Part shown: positions 1-8,493 of the stretch, piece after piece
How the letters are laid out: the number at the start of each line of letters is the position of its first letter
How positions within the stretch are numbered: position 1 is the stretch's first letter
Origin: Olsenella timonensis
GTDB taxonomy: Bacteria; Actinomycetota; Coriobacteriia; Coriobacteriales; Atopobiaceae
Assembly (NCBI RefSeq): GCF_900119915.1
Contig: NZ_LT635455.1
Span: 1,612,001-1,676,000, forward strand
Reading direction: 5' to 3'
DNA: 64,000 nt
The notes under the pieces: model-generated
Seen by the model: the letters and a program-made list of their open reading frames with translations, nothing else
Told to the model about the DNA's origin: nothing
Database searches by the model: none
Made by a program: the position numbers and the translations under genes

Positions 1-60
1 CCGTCGGACCCGGAGACCCCGCCCGACCCCGAGAATCCGCCCGAGTCGGAGACCCAATAG
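1..60 (+). CDS. C-terminal end of an unknown protein (partial)
   Basis: Frame 1 is open from the window edge to a TAG at 58-60 and encodes about 19 residues rich in Pro, Glu and Asp. Such tails are typical of linker or surface-protein C-termini. The stop is followed within 30 bases by a strong hairpin terminator, which supports this being a genuine gene end. Nothing can be said about the function because the body lies outside the window. Confidence 0.5.
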   Translation, partial: PSDPETPPDPENPPESETQ

Positions 61-87
61 CGCACCACCGAACAGCACGCAGGCATA

Positions 88-129
88 CGCAACGGGCGCC
101 GCTCCCCGATTGGGGCGGCGCCCGTTGCG
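88..129 (+). terminator. Rho-independent terminator after the partial gene
   Basis: A long GC-rich inverted repeat, with cgcaacgggcgccg on the left and cggcgcccgttgcg on the right around a short loop, lies just downstream of the stop at 60. The T-tract after it is weak. Confidence 0.65.
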
Positions 130-197
130 TTGCCCCCTCCCTCCTGCCGTATCATGCGATGAGTGGAACCTTGCGAACTGCTCTTCTCGGAGGACGC

Positions 198-1289
198 ATG
201 ACGTACAACGATCGCGACGCTCGACTGCGCCAGGGCTCGGGCCCGCGCTCAGGCTCTTCTCGCCCCCACGGCCAAGGTGCGCGGGGCCGCGTCCCCTCCC
301 AGGGCGCCTATCACGGCCCGCGCGGCACGAGGCAGCGTCCCGCCGGCCCGCGCGGCTCGTCCGGTCCGGGCTACCCGCTGCGCGCGCGCAGCATCAATTT
401 CCAGAGCGGCCGCGCACGCCGGATGAGCGCCAACCGCCGCCTGCTCATCCTCGGCGCGCTTGCGCTCGTCATCCTCGTGCTTATCGTGGTGGGCATCTCG
501 AGCTGCGTGCGCGGCTGCAGCGCCGAGCAGCAGTCCGCCGAGACCAACCCCGTCGACGAGCGCGTCGCCGCGGGCGTCGACGAAGACCTCACGAACCAGT
601 TTGCCGCCGAGCTCGACCAGGGCGAGAAGCTCGCGCAGATCGCCGCCAACGCAGACGCCTACGAGAACCAGGACCTGCTCGCGCTCGCGCTCGCCCAGCC
701 CGACGCCATCGACTTCGTCGCCGCCTACCCCGAGGCCGAGAAGACCGCGCAGCCCTACGGCGAGGACGTGAGCGCCGGGACCGTCCCCGAGCTCGTCTGC
801 TGGGACGAGCGCTGGGGCTGCGTCGACTACGCGGGCGCGCCGCTCGCGCTCACCGGGTCCGGCCCAACCTCCCTCGCGATGGCCTACATGGCGCTGACCG
901 GCAACGGGGACCGCACGCCGGCGGACTTCGCCCAGGCCGTCACCGACGCCGAGGCGGCGAGCGGCGACTCGCTCATGTCTGGGACGTTCCTCACCGACTC
1001 CCTGGGCGAGTACGGTCTCTCCTGCTCGACGTACACCTCGAACGAAGAGAACCTCACCCAGGTGCTCGACACGGGCACCTACCTGCTCGTCGAGGCGCAG
1101 GCCGGGACGCTTACCGACGCTGCCCACTGGGTCATCGTCGTGACCGAGGGCTCGGACGGCTCGCTCACGGTCTACGACCCCACCTCTCCGGAGGTCAGCG
1201 CGCACCCTTGGGACCCCGCGACCATCGCGGGCGCCACCAACACCCTCTATGCGATCAGCGCGGCCGAGGGCGACAGCGCCACGGAGTGA
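198..1289 (+). CDS. Membrane-anchored C39-like (papain-fold) protein with Cys-to-Ser change
   Basis: A 363-residue protein with a basic, Gly/Pro/Arg-rich cytoplasmic N-terminus (1-80), one membrane helix (about 81-101) and an extracellular region. Residues 200-355 resemble the peptidase C39_2 domain, with a WDERWG motif followed by GPTSLAM. In that family the residue before GPTSLAM is the catalytic Cys. Here it is Ser221, while the His (His310 in AAHW) and Asp (Asp327 in YDP) positions are kept. It may be an inactive, binding-only homologue or a serine variant. The ATG at 198 is preferred because GGAGG lies just upstream; an in-frame ATG at 159 has no such site. It stands alone and is transcribed toward the YbjQ-family gene. 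Confidence 0.8.
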   Translation: MTYNDRDARLRQGSGPRSGSSRPHGQGARGRVPSQGAYHGPRGTRQRPAGPRGSSGPGYPLRARSINFQSGRARRMSANRRLLILGALALVILVLIVVGISSCVRGCSAEQQSAETNPVDERVAAGVDEDLTNQFAAELDQGEKLAQIAANADAYENQDLLALALAQPDAIDFVAAYPEAEKTAQPYGEDVSAGTVPELVCWDERWGCVDYAGAPLALTGSGPTSLAMAYMALTGNGDRTPADFAQAVTDAEAASGDSLMSGTFLTDSLGEYGLSCSTYTSNEENLTQVLDTGTYLLVEAQAGTLTDAAHWVIVVTEGSDGSLTVYDPTSPEVSAHPWDPATIAGATNTLYAISAAEGDSATE

Positions 1290-1292
1290 CGG

Positions 1293-1329
1293 CGGAGAGG
1301 CGGGGCCCTTTGCCGCCCGGCCCTCTCGT
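1293..1329. terminator. Possible bidirectional terminator
   Basis: An imperfect inverted repeat (gagaggcgggg paired with cccggccctctc) fills the 39-base gap between two convergent genes. There is no clear T-tract. Confidence 0.35.
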
Positions 1330-1646
1330 CAGCGGCGGCGCAGCTTGACGGCGGTGCCCGAGCAGCAGGTCATGATCATGCCCTCGAAGGTCTCGTAGCC
1401 GATCCTGGCCCCCACGATGGCGTCGGCGCCGAGCGCGGTGGCGCGCTGCTCCATCTCGCCGAGCACCTCGGTGCGCGCGGCCTGCAGCTCCTCCTCGTAG
1501 CCGGCCGAGCGGCCGCCGAAGATGTTGCGCACGCTCGCCCCGATGTCGCGGAACATGTTGATGCCGCTCACGGCCTCGCCGGTGACGATGCCGAGATATG
1601 CGGTGATCTCACAGCCCTCGACGGAGTTGGTGGTCGTAACGATCAT
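1329..1646 (-). CDS. YbjQ-family (UPF0145) heavy-metal-binding-domain protein
   Basis: A 105-residue protein matching the YbjQ/UPF0145 family over its full length, including the N-terminal TTTNSVEG segment and the [10 protein letters not shown] core. Family members form small oligomeric alpha/beta domains of uncertain function. It starts 4 bases before the end of the histidine kinase gene (ATGA overlap), with GAAGGGAG upstream, so it is translationally coupled as the last gene of the ABC/kinase operon. Its role in that operon is unknown. Confidence 0.85.
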   Translation of the reverse strand: MIVTTTNSVEGCEITAYLGIVTGEAVSGINMFRDIGASVRNIFGGRSAGYEEELQAARTEVLGEMEQRATALGADAIVGARIGYETFEGMIMTCCSGTAVKLRRR

Positions 1647-2698
1647 CTCTGGCTCCCTTCGTGCGACGGGAGGGGGCGCTCCCCCTCCATCGTCAGCGTA
1701 ACGGTAAGCTCGGGGCCGTGCAGGCGGGCGGAGAGCGCCATCCCCTGGGCGGCAGCAAGCTGGCTGGCAACGGCGAGCCCCAGCCCGGAGCCGGCCGTCG
1801 CGCGCGAGGCGTCCGCTTGGTAGAAGCGCTCGAAGAGACGCTCGGCATCGATTGCGGCAGGGTCCGCCACCGGGTTCGAGAACTCCGCGACGACGCGGCC
1901 GCCCCCGCCCGCCTGGCGGGCGGTCACCCTGAGGGGCCCGGACCCGTGGCGCAGCGCGTTGACGGTGAGGTTCTCCACGATGCGCGCGAGCGAGTCGGCG
2001 TCCGCCCGCACCACCGGCGCGGGGTCGGGAAGGTCGAGCTCCGGTTCCCAGCCACGCTCCTCGAACTCCGGGTAGTGGCCGAGAAGGGCCTGCTCCAGCA
2101 CCGGTCGCAGCGCGACGGGGGCGATCTCGAGCGGGGTGTCGGGGTCCGCCGCGCGAGCATAGGAGAAGAGCTCGTCGAGCAGTCCCGACATCGCGGCGAG
2201 ACGCGCATCCGCAGCCGCGAGCTGGGCGTCCTTTCGCTCCGGGTCCGGCTCCTCGCGAGCAAGCTGCAGATAGCCGCGGGCCCCGGTGAGCGGCGTCCGC
2301 ACGTCGTGTGAGAGCGCCGAGAGCCCGCGGGAGAACTCGTCCGCGGCGCGCAGGGCCTCCACACGCTCCTCGTCCGCCGCGTCAAGCTCGGCGTTCACGG
2401 CGTCGACCATGGCCACCATCCCCGGCAGCCGGCTGCCGCAGGTGAGGCGCACGTTGCTCGAGCGGTCGCGAGCGGAGAGGGAGCGTGCCTGCCGGCCGAG
2501 CTCGGTCACGTAGCAGCCGATCGCGAAGAGCGCCCCGAGGCCAACGCCGACGAGCAGCATGGAAGCGAGTAAGAGGGCATCAGCCATACGAGTCTCCTCC
2601 ACGACGTGTGCGAGCCACTCCATCCTAGAGCTCGCGAGCAGCCAGTCCGCGATCGGCTCCAGCCACCGGTAGAGCTGCTCGAGGAACGCGTCGCCCAT
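1643..2698 (-). CDS. Sensor histidine kinase
   Basis: About 351 residues: a hydrophobic N-terminus with one clear membrane helix (about 41-64), a linker, a HisKA dimerisation domain with the H-box [10 protein letters not shown] (phospho-His near residue 131), and a HATPase domain with the N-box [11 protein letters not shown] and the G-box GSGLGLAVA. It has almost no extracellular sensing loop, so the signal is probably read in the membrane or from the ABC partner, as in antimicrobial-peptide-sensing kinases. The ATG at 2698 overlaps the upstream permease stop by one base. A GTG one codon earlier (2701) is equally possible. The matching response regulator is probably the one at 5644-6330, beyond the ABC genes. 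Confidence 0.88.
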   Translation of the reverse strand: MGDAFLEQLYRWLEPIADWLLASSRMEWLAHVVEETRMADALLLASMLLVGVGLGALFAIGCYVTELGRQARSLSARDRSSNVRLTCGSRLPGMVAMVDAVNAELDAADEERVEALRAADEFSRGLSALSHDVRTPLTGARGYLQLAREEPDPERKDAQLAAADARLAAMSGLLDELFSYARAADPDTPLEIAPVALRPVLEQALLGHYPEFEERGWEPELDLPDPAPVVRADADSLARIVENLTVNALRHGSGPLRVTARQAGGGGRVVAEFSNPVADPAAIDAERLFERFYQADASRATAGSGLGLAVASQLAAAQGMALSARLHGPELTVTLTMEGERPLPSHEGSQR

Positions 2699-3519
2699 CA
2701 CGCGAGGTCACGCCTCGAGCCCACGATCGTACCGAGCACCGCGCACGCAAGGCAGAGGGGCGTGCACACGACGAGCGCGCGAACGGCAGGGGCCACCCCG
2801 GTCGCGTCCACAGCGAGCATCTCCGCCGCCCCGTTGCCGATCGACGCGAGCGTGACGTAGGGCGCCCAGGCCCACGTCGCCTCCAGGGCGGGCCCCCACC
2901 CCAGACCGAACACGTTGCTCACGAGCAGCAGAAATGAGAAGAACCCCTGCTCCACGGCTGACGCGAGCAGCAGGAACGTCACGACGAACGCCAACGCCCG
3001 GCTGCGCGTGAGCTGGCCGACAAGCAGCACGACGAGCGCATAGGCGCACGCCACGAGCCAGCCCTCACCCGCCCATACGACGATCTGCCAGAGCGGCTCG
3101 ACGTTTGTCACCGGGCGCATGGTCACGAAGACCCCGATGCCGCTGAACGCGAGATAGGCAAGCAGGACGACACCCGAGAGGATGATCGTGAGCAGGTACT
3201 TCTCGGCGAAGTAGGATACGCGTCCGCGCAGGGATGCAAGGAGCGTACGATCGAAGCCGGCATCGGAGTCCACGCAGGAGAGGTGTGCCGCCACGAAGGG
3301 CGCGACGGTCGAGACGAGAGCGATGCTCGACCCACGGCCGGCGAGGCGGAGGGCGCCGGAGCGCGCAGTGAGGCCGTCGTAGACGACCCCGGGCTCGAGT
3401 GGCCACCAGATCGTGAGGACGGCCGACCCCAGGGTGGCGAGCGCCACGAGCGCGAGCACGACCCACGGCCATCGCGAGCGGGCCACACGGTAGAGATCGG
3501 ACTTGAGCAGGGCAATCAT
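2698..3519 (-). CDS. ABC transporter permease (ABC-2 type, lantibiotic-immunity-like)
   Basis: A 273-residue membrane protein with about six predicted helices. The N-terminus MIALLKSDLYRVARSRW matches that of its neighbour (MIPLLRSDAYRVLRSRW), so the two permeases are diverged duplicates that probably form a heterodimer. The start at 3519 overlaps the stop of the upstream permease by 4 bases. Two dissimilar ABC-2 permeases beside one ATPase and a two-component system resemble the EpiEG/MutEG type of peptide-export or immunity transporter. The substrate is inferred only from that arrangement. Confidence 0.82.
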   Translation of the reverse strand: MIALLKSDLYRVARSRWPWVVLALVALATLGSAVLTIWWPLEPGVVYDGLTARSGALRLAGRGSSIALVSTVAPFVAAHLSCVDSDAGFDRTLLASLRGRVSYFAEKYLLTIILSGVVLLAYLAFSGIGVFVTMRPVTNVEPLWQIVVWAGEGWLVACAYALVVLLVGQLTRSRALAFVVTFLLLASAVEQGFFSFLLLVSNVFGLGWGPALEATWAWAPYVTLASIGNGAAEMLAVDATGVAPAVRALVVCTPLCLACAVLGTIVGSRRDLA

Positions 3520-4316
3520 GCGACATCCCTCCTTGAGACGAGCAGCGCGTCGACGGCGACGGTCGCCACGATGGTCGGAAGGCAGACGACGAGCGCGAGG
3601 GCGGCAGGCGCCAGACGCACGGCGTTGTCCGCCGAGAGGAGCGCGACGGCGCCCTCTCCGATGGCGCCGACGGCCTGCGACGGGAGCCACGGGGCCACGG
3701 CAGAGGAGAAGTCGAGGAAGCTGCCCCCGGCGAGGTAGCAGAGGGCGTCGATGCCCACGACGATACCCCCCTCGAGCAGCCCCGTGGACGCGAGGATCGC
3801 AAAGCCCATGCTCACCGCCTCGCTGCGAGTGAGATGCGCCACGAGCACGGTGAGCACCGCATAGGTCGAGCTCACGAGCCAGTTGCTGCCGAACCAGGCA
3901 GCCACCTGCCACGCGGGCTCGTGAGCGAGGACGGGCACGCCGGAGAGCGGCACGGCAAGAAGCCCAAGGGCCAGCGCGACGACCAGCGCGACCGCGGAAA
4001 GAAGGACCAGGAACACGCACTTCTCGGCAAACCACGTCACGCGGCCGCCGCGGCTCAACGAGGAGAGGACCGAGCGGCCAAATCCGATGTCCGTCCGGTC
4101 GCAGCACACGATCGCCGCCATGACGGCGGCGAGAATCTCGATGCCGCCGAGGCTCAACGCCGACCCGGTGAGGCTGTCGAAGGCGACGGGGCCCATGTTC
4201 GCCCAGCGCATGAGAAGGGCGGGGGCGAACGTCAGGAACGCCATGAGGGCAAAGACCACCCAGATCCAGCGGGACCGCAGGACGCGGTAGGCGTCCGAGC
4301 GAAGCAGGGGGATCAT
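3516..4316 (-). CDS. ABC transporter permease (ABC-2 type), paralogue of the next gene
   Basis: A 266-residue protein with six predicted membrane helices, the first beginning near residue 17. It shares the LRSDAYRVLRSRW N-terminal block with the permease encoded downstream, which indicates tandem duplication. It overlaps the ATPase gene stop by 4 bases (ATGA). The operon reads ATPase, permease, permease, kinase, YbjQ-family protein. The role is membrane subunit of a drug or bacteriocin efflux pump, by family and context. Confidence 0.82.
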   Translation of the reverse strand: MIPLLRSDAYRVLRSRWIWVVFALMAFLTFAPALLMRWANMGPVAFDSLTGSALSLGGIEILAAVMAAIVCCDRTDIGFGRSVLSSLSRGGRVTWFAEKCVFLVLLSAVALVVALALGLLAVPLSGVPVLAHEPAWQVAAWFGSNWLVSSTYAVLTVLVAHLTRSEAVSMGFAILASTGLLEGGIVVGIDALCYLAGGSFLDFSSAVAPWLPSQAVGAIGEGAVALLSADNAVRLAPAALALVVCLPTIVATVAVDALLVSRRDVA

Positions 4317-5248
4317 CGCGCACCGCCGTTCTTCTCGGCGTCTGTGCCGCCCATGAGTTCGACGAAATACTCCTCGATGTCGCGCTCGACGGTCGCGAGC
4401 TCGCGAACCTCGAGCCCGGCCGCGAAGACCGCCCCGCTGACCTCGTCGGCCGACGCGCCCGTAATGGTGATGGCGCCGTCGGGCTCGACGCGCATCGCCG
4501 CCGCGGGGAGCTCCTGCTCGAGCAGGACGAACCCGCGCTCCGGCTCCGCCAGGCGCACGCGCACGGAGCTGCCGCAGCGCTCGTGCAGCTCCTCGTCGGT
4601 GAACTCCGCCGCGAGACGCCCGTCCGAGATGACGCCGAAGCGCGTCGCCACGCGGTCGAGCTGGTCGAGGACGTGGGAGGAAATCATAATCGTGACCCCG
4701 TGCTCGCGGTTGAGCCGCACGAGCGCGAGGCGCATGGCCCGCGTCGCCTCGGGGTCGAGGCCGTTGAACGGCTCGTCCAGGAGCAGCAGGTCGGGGCTGC
4801 CCACGAGCGCGAGCGCGAGCCCCAGGCGCTGCTTCATGCCGAGCGAGTAGGCCTTCACGCGCCGGTGGTCGGTCGGCTCCAGCCCCACAAGGCCGAGCAG
4901 GTCGTCCGCGACCTGGCCCGCGTGCGTCATGCCGAGCGCGAGCGCCTTGGCGACGAGGTTGTCCCGGGCGGTAAGGCTGGCCAGCACGCCGGGGCTCTCG
5001 ATGAGCGCGCCCATGCGGGAGAACCCCTGCGGGGTGGCGCCACCCCCGACCGGGTCGCCGAAGAGGACGACCTCGCCGTCAGTGGGACGAGCCAGGCCCG
5101 CGACCATCTTCATCGTGGTGGACTTCCCCGAGCCGTTCTTGCCCACAAAGCCGTAGATGTCTCCTGCGGCGACGGTCATGTCAAGGTGGTCGACGGCCAG
5201 CTTGCGGCGGTAGCGCTTGGTGAGGCCGCACGTCTCTATGACGTTCAC
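4313..5248 (-). CDS. ABC transporter ATP-binding protein
   Basis: A 311-residue ATPase of the CcmA/BcrA type. The nucleotide-binding domain spans about residues 3-215: Walker A GKNGSGKSTT, signature SLGMKQRLGLA, Walker B LLLLDEPFNGLD and a switch His in MISSHVLDQ. A C-terminal extension of about 95 residues follows, as in BcrA and EpiF-like exporters. The GTG at 5248 is preferred because AGGAAAGGAG precedes it at good spacing; an upstream in-frame ATG lacks one. It is the first gene of a leftward operon with two permeases, the kinase and the YbjQ-family gene. Confidence 0.88.
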   Translation of the reverse strand: MNVIETCGLTKRYRRKLAVDHLDMTVAAGDIYGFVGKNGSGKSTTMKMVAGLARPTDGEVVLFGDPVGGGATPQGFSRMGALIESPGVLASLTARDNLVAKALALGMTHAGQVADDLLGLVGLEPTDHRRVKAYSLGMKQRLGLALALVGSPDLLLLDEPFNGLDPEATRAMRLALVRLNREHGVTIMISSHVLDQLDRVATRFGVISDGRLAAEFTDEELHERCGSSVRVRLAEPERGFVLLEQELPAAAMRVEPDGAITITGASADEVSGAVFAAGLEVRELATVERDIEEYFVELMGGTDAEKNGGAR

Positions 5249-5643
5249 GCTCGCTCCTTTCCTGAGGGTGCCTACCATGATGACGGGCGAACCTTCAGAA
5301 TCCGTGAGCCAACCCTAAAGAAAGTTTGAGGTTCCCTTGCATGCGCCGACAAGGCGTCGGCGCGACCCGATGGCGCAAGCGCCGCGCAAAACCCCCTCTC
5401 GTGTGATAGAACTGCGCCGCGGCAGGCAGAACCGTCTCTCGTGTGATAGGTATTCTCCCCGTGGAGAGGATTCGATTCGACTATTGATTTTTTTAACTGG
5501 GCTTTTCCGGGCGATCCTGTCATTTGCCGTAGCTCGGGCGCAAAAACTCATCACACGAGCGGACGTTTTGCTATCGAGATGGGAAAATCATCACACGGAC
5601 GGCGGTTTTGCAGTCCGACCGGAGCGAGCGAGCCCGCCCGTCG
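5249..5643. other. 395-base intergenic region carrying a four-unit inverted array
   Basis: No credible gene. The leftward promoter of the ABC operon should lie here. Most of the region is occupied by the repeat array described separately. An AT-rich stretch around 5475-5500 lies at its centre. Confidence 0.6.
5386..5611. repeat. Nested inverted array, four 22-base units (family G)
   Basis: Two direct copies of a 22-base unit ending ctctcgtgtgat start at 5386 and 5426. Two inverted copies beginning atcacacg start at 5550 and 5590. Both direct pairs are spaced exactly 40 bases start to start. The arrangement is unit-unit-centre-inverted-inverted around about 100 bases of AT-rich DNA. It lies upstream of the ABC operon and downstream of the response regulator. 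Confidence 0.75.
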
Positions 5644-6330
5644 TCATGCGAGCTTGAAGCCCATGCCCCAGACGGTCTTGAGGTAGCCGTCGGTGCCGGT
5701 TGCCCGCAGCTTGGCACGGATGTTTGACACGTGCACCGCGACCGTGGAGTCATCGCCGGCGTAGGGCTCGCCCCATGCCAGCTCGAAGAGCTCGGCCTTT
5801 GAGAACACCTTGCTCGGTCTGCGAAGAAGCTGCTCGAGGATGTTGAACTCGATCTTGGTGAGCGGAACCTCCGTCTCGCCGTCGACCATGAGCGTGCGCG
5901 CACCGGGGTCGAGCGCCCAGCGACGGTAGCGCAGGATCCCCTCCCGGCCGACGGGGACGGCGCCACGGTGACGCAGCTGCACCTCCACGCGGGCCGCCAG
6001 CTCGTCGAGGTCGAAGGGCTTGGCCAGATAGTCGTCGGCGCCCAAGGCCAGAAGCCCGATCTTGTCGGCCGGCGCGGTGCGGGCGGAGATCACGACGATC
6101 GGGGTCGCGGCGTCACGCCCACGGATGAGTCCAACGAGCCCCTCGCCCGTCACGCCGGGCAGCATGAGGTCGCAGACGACCACGTCAAAGGCGACGCTTC
6201 CCTCGCCCAGCAGCAGACGCGCCTCGGAACCTGAGAACGCCTGCACGACGGTGTGACCGTCGCGCGAGAGACGCGTGGCCACCACGTCGTTGATCGCCGC
6301 GTCATCCTCCACGACCAGCACTCGTGCCAT
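5644..6330 (-). CDS. OmpR-family response regulator
   Basis: A 228-residue protein. The receiver domain (1-118) has acidic residues Asp9/Asp10, phospho-acceptor Asp54 (VVCDLMLPG) and the conserved Lys in LAKPF. A winged-helix DNA-binding domain occupies about 128-226 and ends GYLKTVWGMGFKL. The ATG at 6330 has GAAGGGGG upstream; an in-frame ATG ten codons earlier is less likely. The ABC operon and histidine kinase follow on the same strand, so it probably pairs with the kinase at 1643-2698 and controls the exporter. That pairing is inference from position. Confidence 0.9.
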   Translation of the reverse strand: MARVLVVEDDAAINDVVATRLSRDGHTVVQAFSGSEARLLLGEGSVAFDVVVCDLMLPGVTGEGLVGLIRGRDAATPIVVISARTAPADKIGLLALGADDYLAKPFDLDELAARVEVQLRHRGAVPVGREGILRYRRWALDPGARTLMVDGETEVPLTKIEFNILEQLLRRPSKVFSKAELFELAWGEPYAGDDSTVAVHVSNIRAKLRATGTDGYLKTVWGMGFKLA

Positions 6331-6376
6331 GCGCGCCCCCTTCCCGTCCGACCGCCCCATTCTGCCACATCAACCC

Positions 6377-6489
6377 AATACGCGATTGCCAACGTTTCAA
6401 GCCTCCCAAACGTTGGCAATCGCGTATTCACTCCGATTGATACGCGACTTCCAACGTTCTGGGAGCCAAAACCGTTGGAAGTCGCGTAT
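6377..6489. repeat. Tandem hairpin pair (family A/B, copy 1)
   Basis: The first hairpin has perfect 21-base arms (6377-6397 and 6408-6428, core tacgcgattgccaacgttt) and a 10-base loop. The second has perfect 17-base arms (6440-6456 and 6473-6489, core tacgcgacttccaacg). The two hairpins are closely related and offset by 62 bases. They sit 47 bases upstream of the response regulator start and downstream of the mutase gene. No T-tract follows, so they are not ordinary terminators. A second copy lies at 38287-38398. Confidence 0.85.
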
Positions 6490-6599
6490 TGGCACGGAGC
6501 GCGGCGACACAAGAGGAGCCCCGCCGTTTCCTGAGAGGAGGTTCCGCAGGGCGCACTTCCTCGTGGAAACGACGGGGCCCATTCGTGCGTGAGGAGAAC

Positions 6600-8321
6600 C
6601 TACGACAGGATCTCCTTGGACGCGGCCTCGAGCTTGGCGCGCACGGCCTCGGACTCCGCGCGCGTGGCACCCTTGGAGAAGAGGTACGCCTTGACCTTGG
6701 GCTCCGTGCCGGACGGACGGAAGATGACCTTGTTGTCGTCCTCGAGGCGGAACTCGATGACGTTGGCGGGCGGCAGCGTCTGCGGCGCCTCCTTCTGCAG
6801 GCCGGAGACGCGCGGCATCTCGGGGCCGGTAGCGTAGTCGGTCATGCCGACGACCTTGTAGCCGGCGATCTCGGTCGGCGGGTTCTTGCGCAGGCCGTCC
6901 ATGATGGAGGCCATCTTGTCGGCGCCGGCAGCACCCGGGAAGGACGCGTTGACGGTGCCGTTGAGGTAGTAGCCGTACTTCTGGTAGAGCGCGTCCATGG
7001 CCTCGTAGAGGTCCATGCCCCGCTCGGCGTAGTACGATGCCATCTCGACGCAGAGCATCGTGGCGACGATGGCGTCCTTGTCACGGGCGTGCGTGCCCAC
7101 GAGGTAGCCGTAGGACTCCTCGAAGCCCATGAGGTAGCGGTCCTCCTCGCCCTCGTCCTTGAGCTGGTCGATCTGGTCGCCGATGTACTTGAAGCCGGTG
7201 AGCACGCGCCGCATCTCGAAGCCCCAGTCACGCGCAAGCGCGTCGGGCATGGAGGACGAGACGATCGTGGAGACGGCGACCTTGCGCGTCACGTCCTCGC
7301 CGCGGTCGCGCGCCATCGTGGCGAGCCAGTCCATGAGCAGCACGCCCATCTCGTTGCCGGAGAGCAGGACGTAGTCGCCGTCATGCGGGATGGCGGTGCC
7401 CATGCGGTCGGCGTCGGGGTCGGTGGCGACGACGAGGTTGGGCTTGACCTCCTCGGCGAGCTTGAGCGCGAGCTCGAGCGCCTCGCGGAACTCCGGGTTG
7501 GGGTAGGTGCAGGTCGGGAAGTCGCCGTCGGGCTGGGACTGCTCGGGCACCACGGAGACCTTCTCGACGCCGATCTCCTTGAGGATGCGGGTCACGAGCT
7601 CCATGCCCGTCCCGTTGAGCGGCGTGTAGACCACGGAGTAGTCGCTTCCGGCCTTGAAGCCGGGGACGGAGACCTTCTTGATGCTCTCGATGAAGCTGTC
7701 GAGGACCTCCTCGGGCGTCCACTCGATCAGGCCCTTCTCGATGCCCTCGTCGAAGTCCATGACGTTGACGGCGAACGGGTCGACGCGGGCGATGTTGGCA
7801 GAGATCTCCGCCGCCGCCTCGTCGGTGATCTGGCCGCCGTTGTCGTTGTAGACCTTGTAGCCGTTGTAGGGGGCGGGGTTGTGGGAGGCCGTGAGCACGA
7901 TGCCCGCGGAGGTGCCGAGGTGGCGCACCGCGAACGACAGCGTGGGGACCGGCTCGATGCGCGGGTAGACGTAGACGTGGATGCCGTTGGCGGCGAGCAC
8001 GCCGGCCGCCACGCGCTGGAAGTCCTCGCCCTTGTTGCGCGAGTCGCGGGCGAGCGCGAGCGTGGGGCTGTCGTAGTGGGCGTTGAGGTAGTCGGCCACG
8101 CCCTGGGTCGCCTGCGCCACCACGTAGACGTTCATGCGGTTGGTGCCCACACCGAGCGTGCCGCGAAGGCCCGCGGTGCCAAAGGCGAGATCGCGGTAGA
8201 AGGCGTCGAAGAGCTTGTCCTCGTTGCCCTCGCGGCAGAGGTCGTCGAGCTCGATCACGAGGTCGGGCTCGGTGACGTTGTCCTGCCAGGCGCTGACCTT
8301 GGCCTCAATGCTTGCGTCCAT
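6600..8321 (-). CDS. Phospho-sugar mutase (phosphoglucomutase/phosphomannomutase)
   Basis: A 573-residue enzyme of the alpha-D-phosphohexomutase family, close in length to Bacillus PgcA. It interconverts hexose-1-phosphate and hexose-6-phosphate to link glycolysis with sugar-nucleotide and glycogen synthesis. Visible motifs are the phosphoserine loop TASHNPAPYNGYK (Ser146), the metal-binding loop ATDPDADRMG near 307-316 and the phosphate-binding loop RPSGTEPKVKAY near the C-terminus. The ATG at 8321 begins MDASIEAKV and has GGGGG upstream. It is followed by the family A/B hairpins rather than a classical terminator. The exact substrate, glucose or mannose phosphate, cannot be decided from the sequence. 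Confidence 0.92.
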   Translation of the reverse strand: MDASIEAKVSAWQDNVTEPDLVIELDDLCREGNEDKLFDAFYRDLAFGTAGLRGTLGVGTNRMNVYVVAQATQGVADYLNAHYDSPTLALARDSRNKGEDFQRVAAGVLAANGIHVYVYPRIEPVPTLSFAVRHLGTSAGIVLTASHNPAPYNGYKVYNDNGGQITDEAAAEISANIARVDPFAVNVMDFDEGIEKGLIEWTPEEVLDSFIESIKKVSVPGFKAGSDYSVVYTPLNGTGMELVTRILKEIGVEKVSVVPEQSQPDGDFPTCTYPNPEFREALELALKLAEEVKPNLVVATDPDADRMGTAIPHDGDYVLLSGNEMGVLLMDWLATMARDRGEDVTRKVAVSTIVSSSMPDALARDWGFEMRRVLTGFKYIGDQIDQLKDEGEEDRYLMGFEESYGYLVGTHARDKDAIVATMLCVEMASYYAERGMDLYEAMDALYQKYGYYLNGTVNASFPGAAGADKMASIMDGLRKNPPTEIAGYKVVGMTDYATGPEMPRVSGLQKEAPQTLPPANVIEFRLEDDNKVIFRPSGTEPKVKAYLFSKGATRAESEAVRAKLEAASKEILS

Positions 8322-8493
8322 AGCGTGTTCCCCCATTTGGTCGGGGCGCGGAGGGCCGCGCCTAATCCACACGTATGGGGTGAATACTACTCGCACCCGC
8401 GGCCCGCTGGCGTCGGCTCTACGCGGACGGACGGCGAGCGGCGGGGAGCGGGGAGCCGTGATCGCAACGAGGAGGGCGCCCGTCGCGACGACC

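Noticed and set aside
5272-5554. Two short minus-strand frames in the gap before the ABC operon
   Set aside because: They overlap the inverted repeat array, have no similarity and no good ribosome site.
5386-5611. Possible CRISPR array because of regularly spaced repeats
   Set aside because: There are only two direct copies per side, the other two are inverted, and there are no cas genes.
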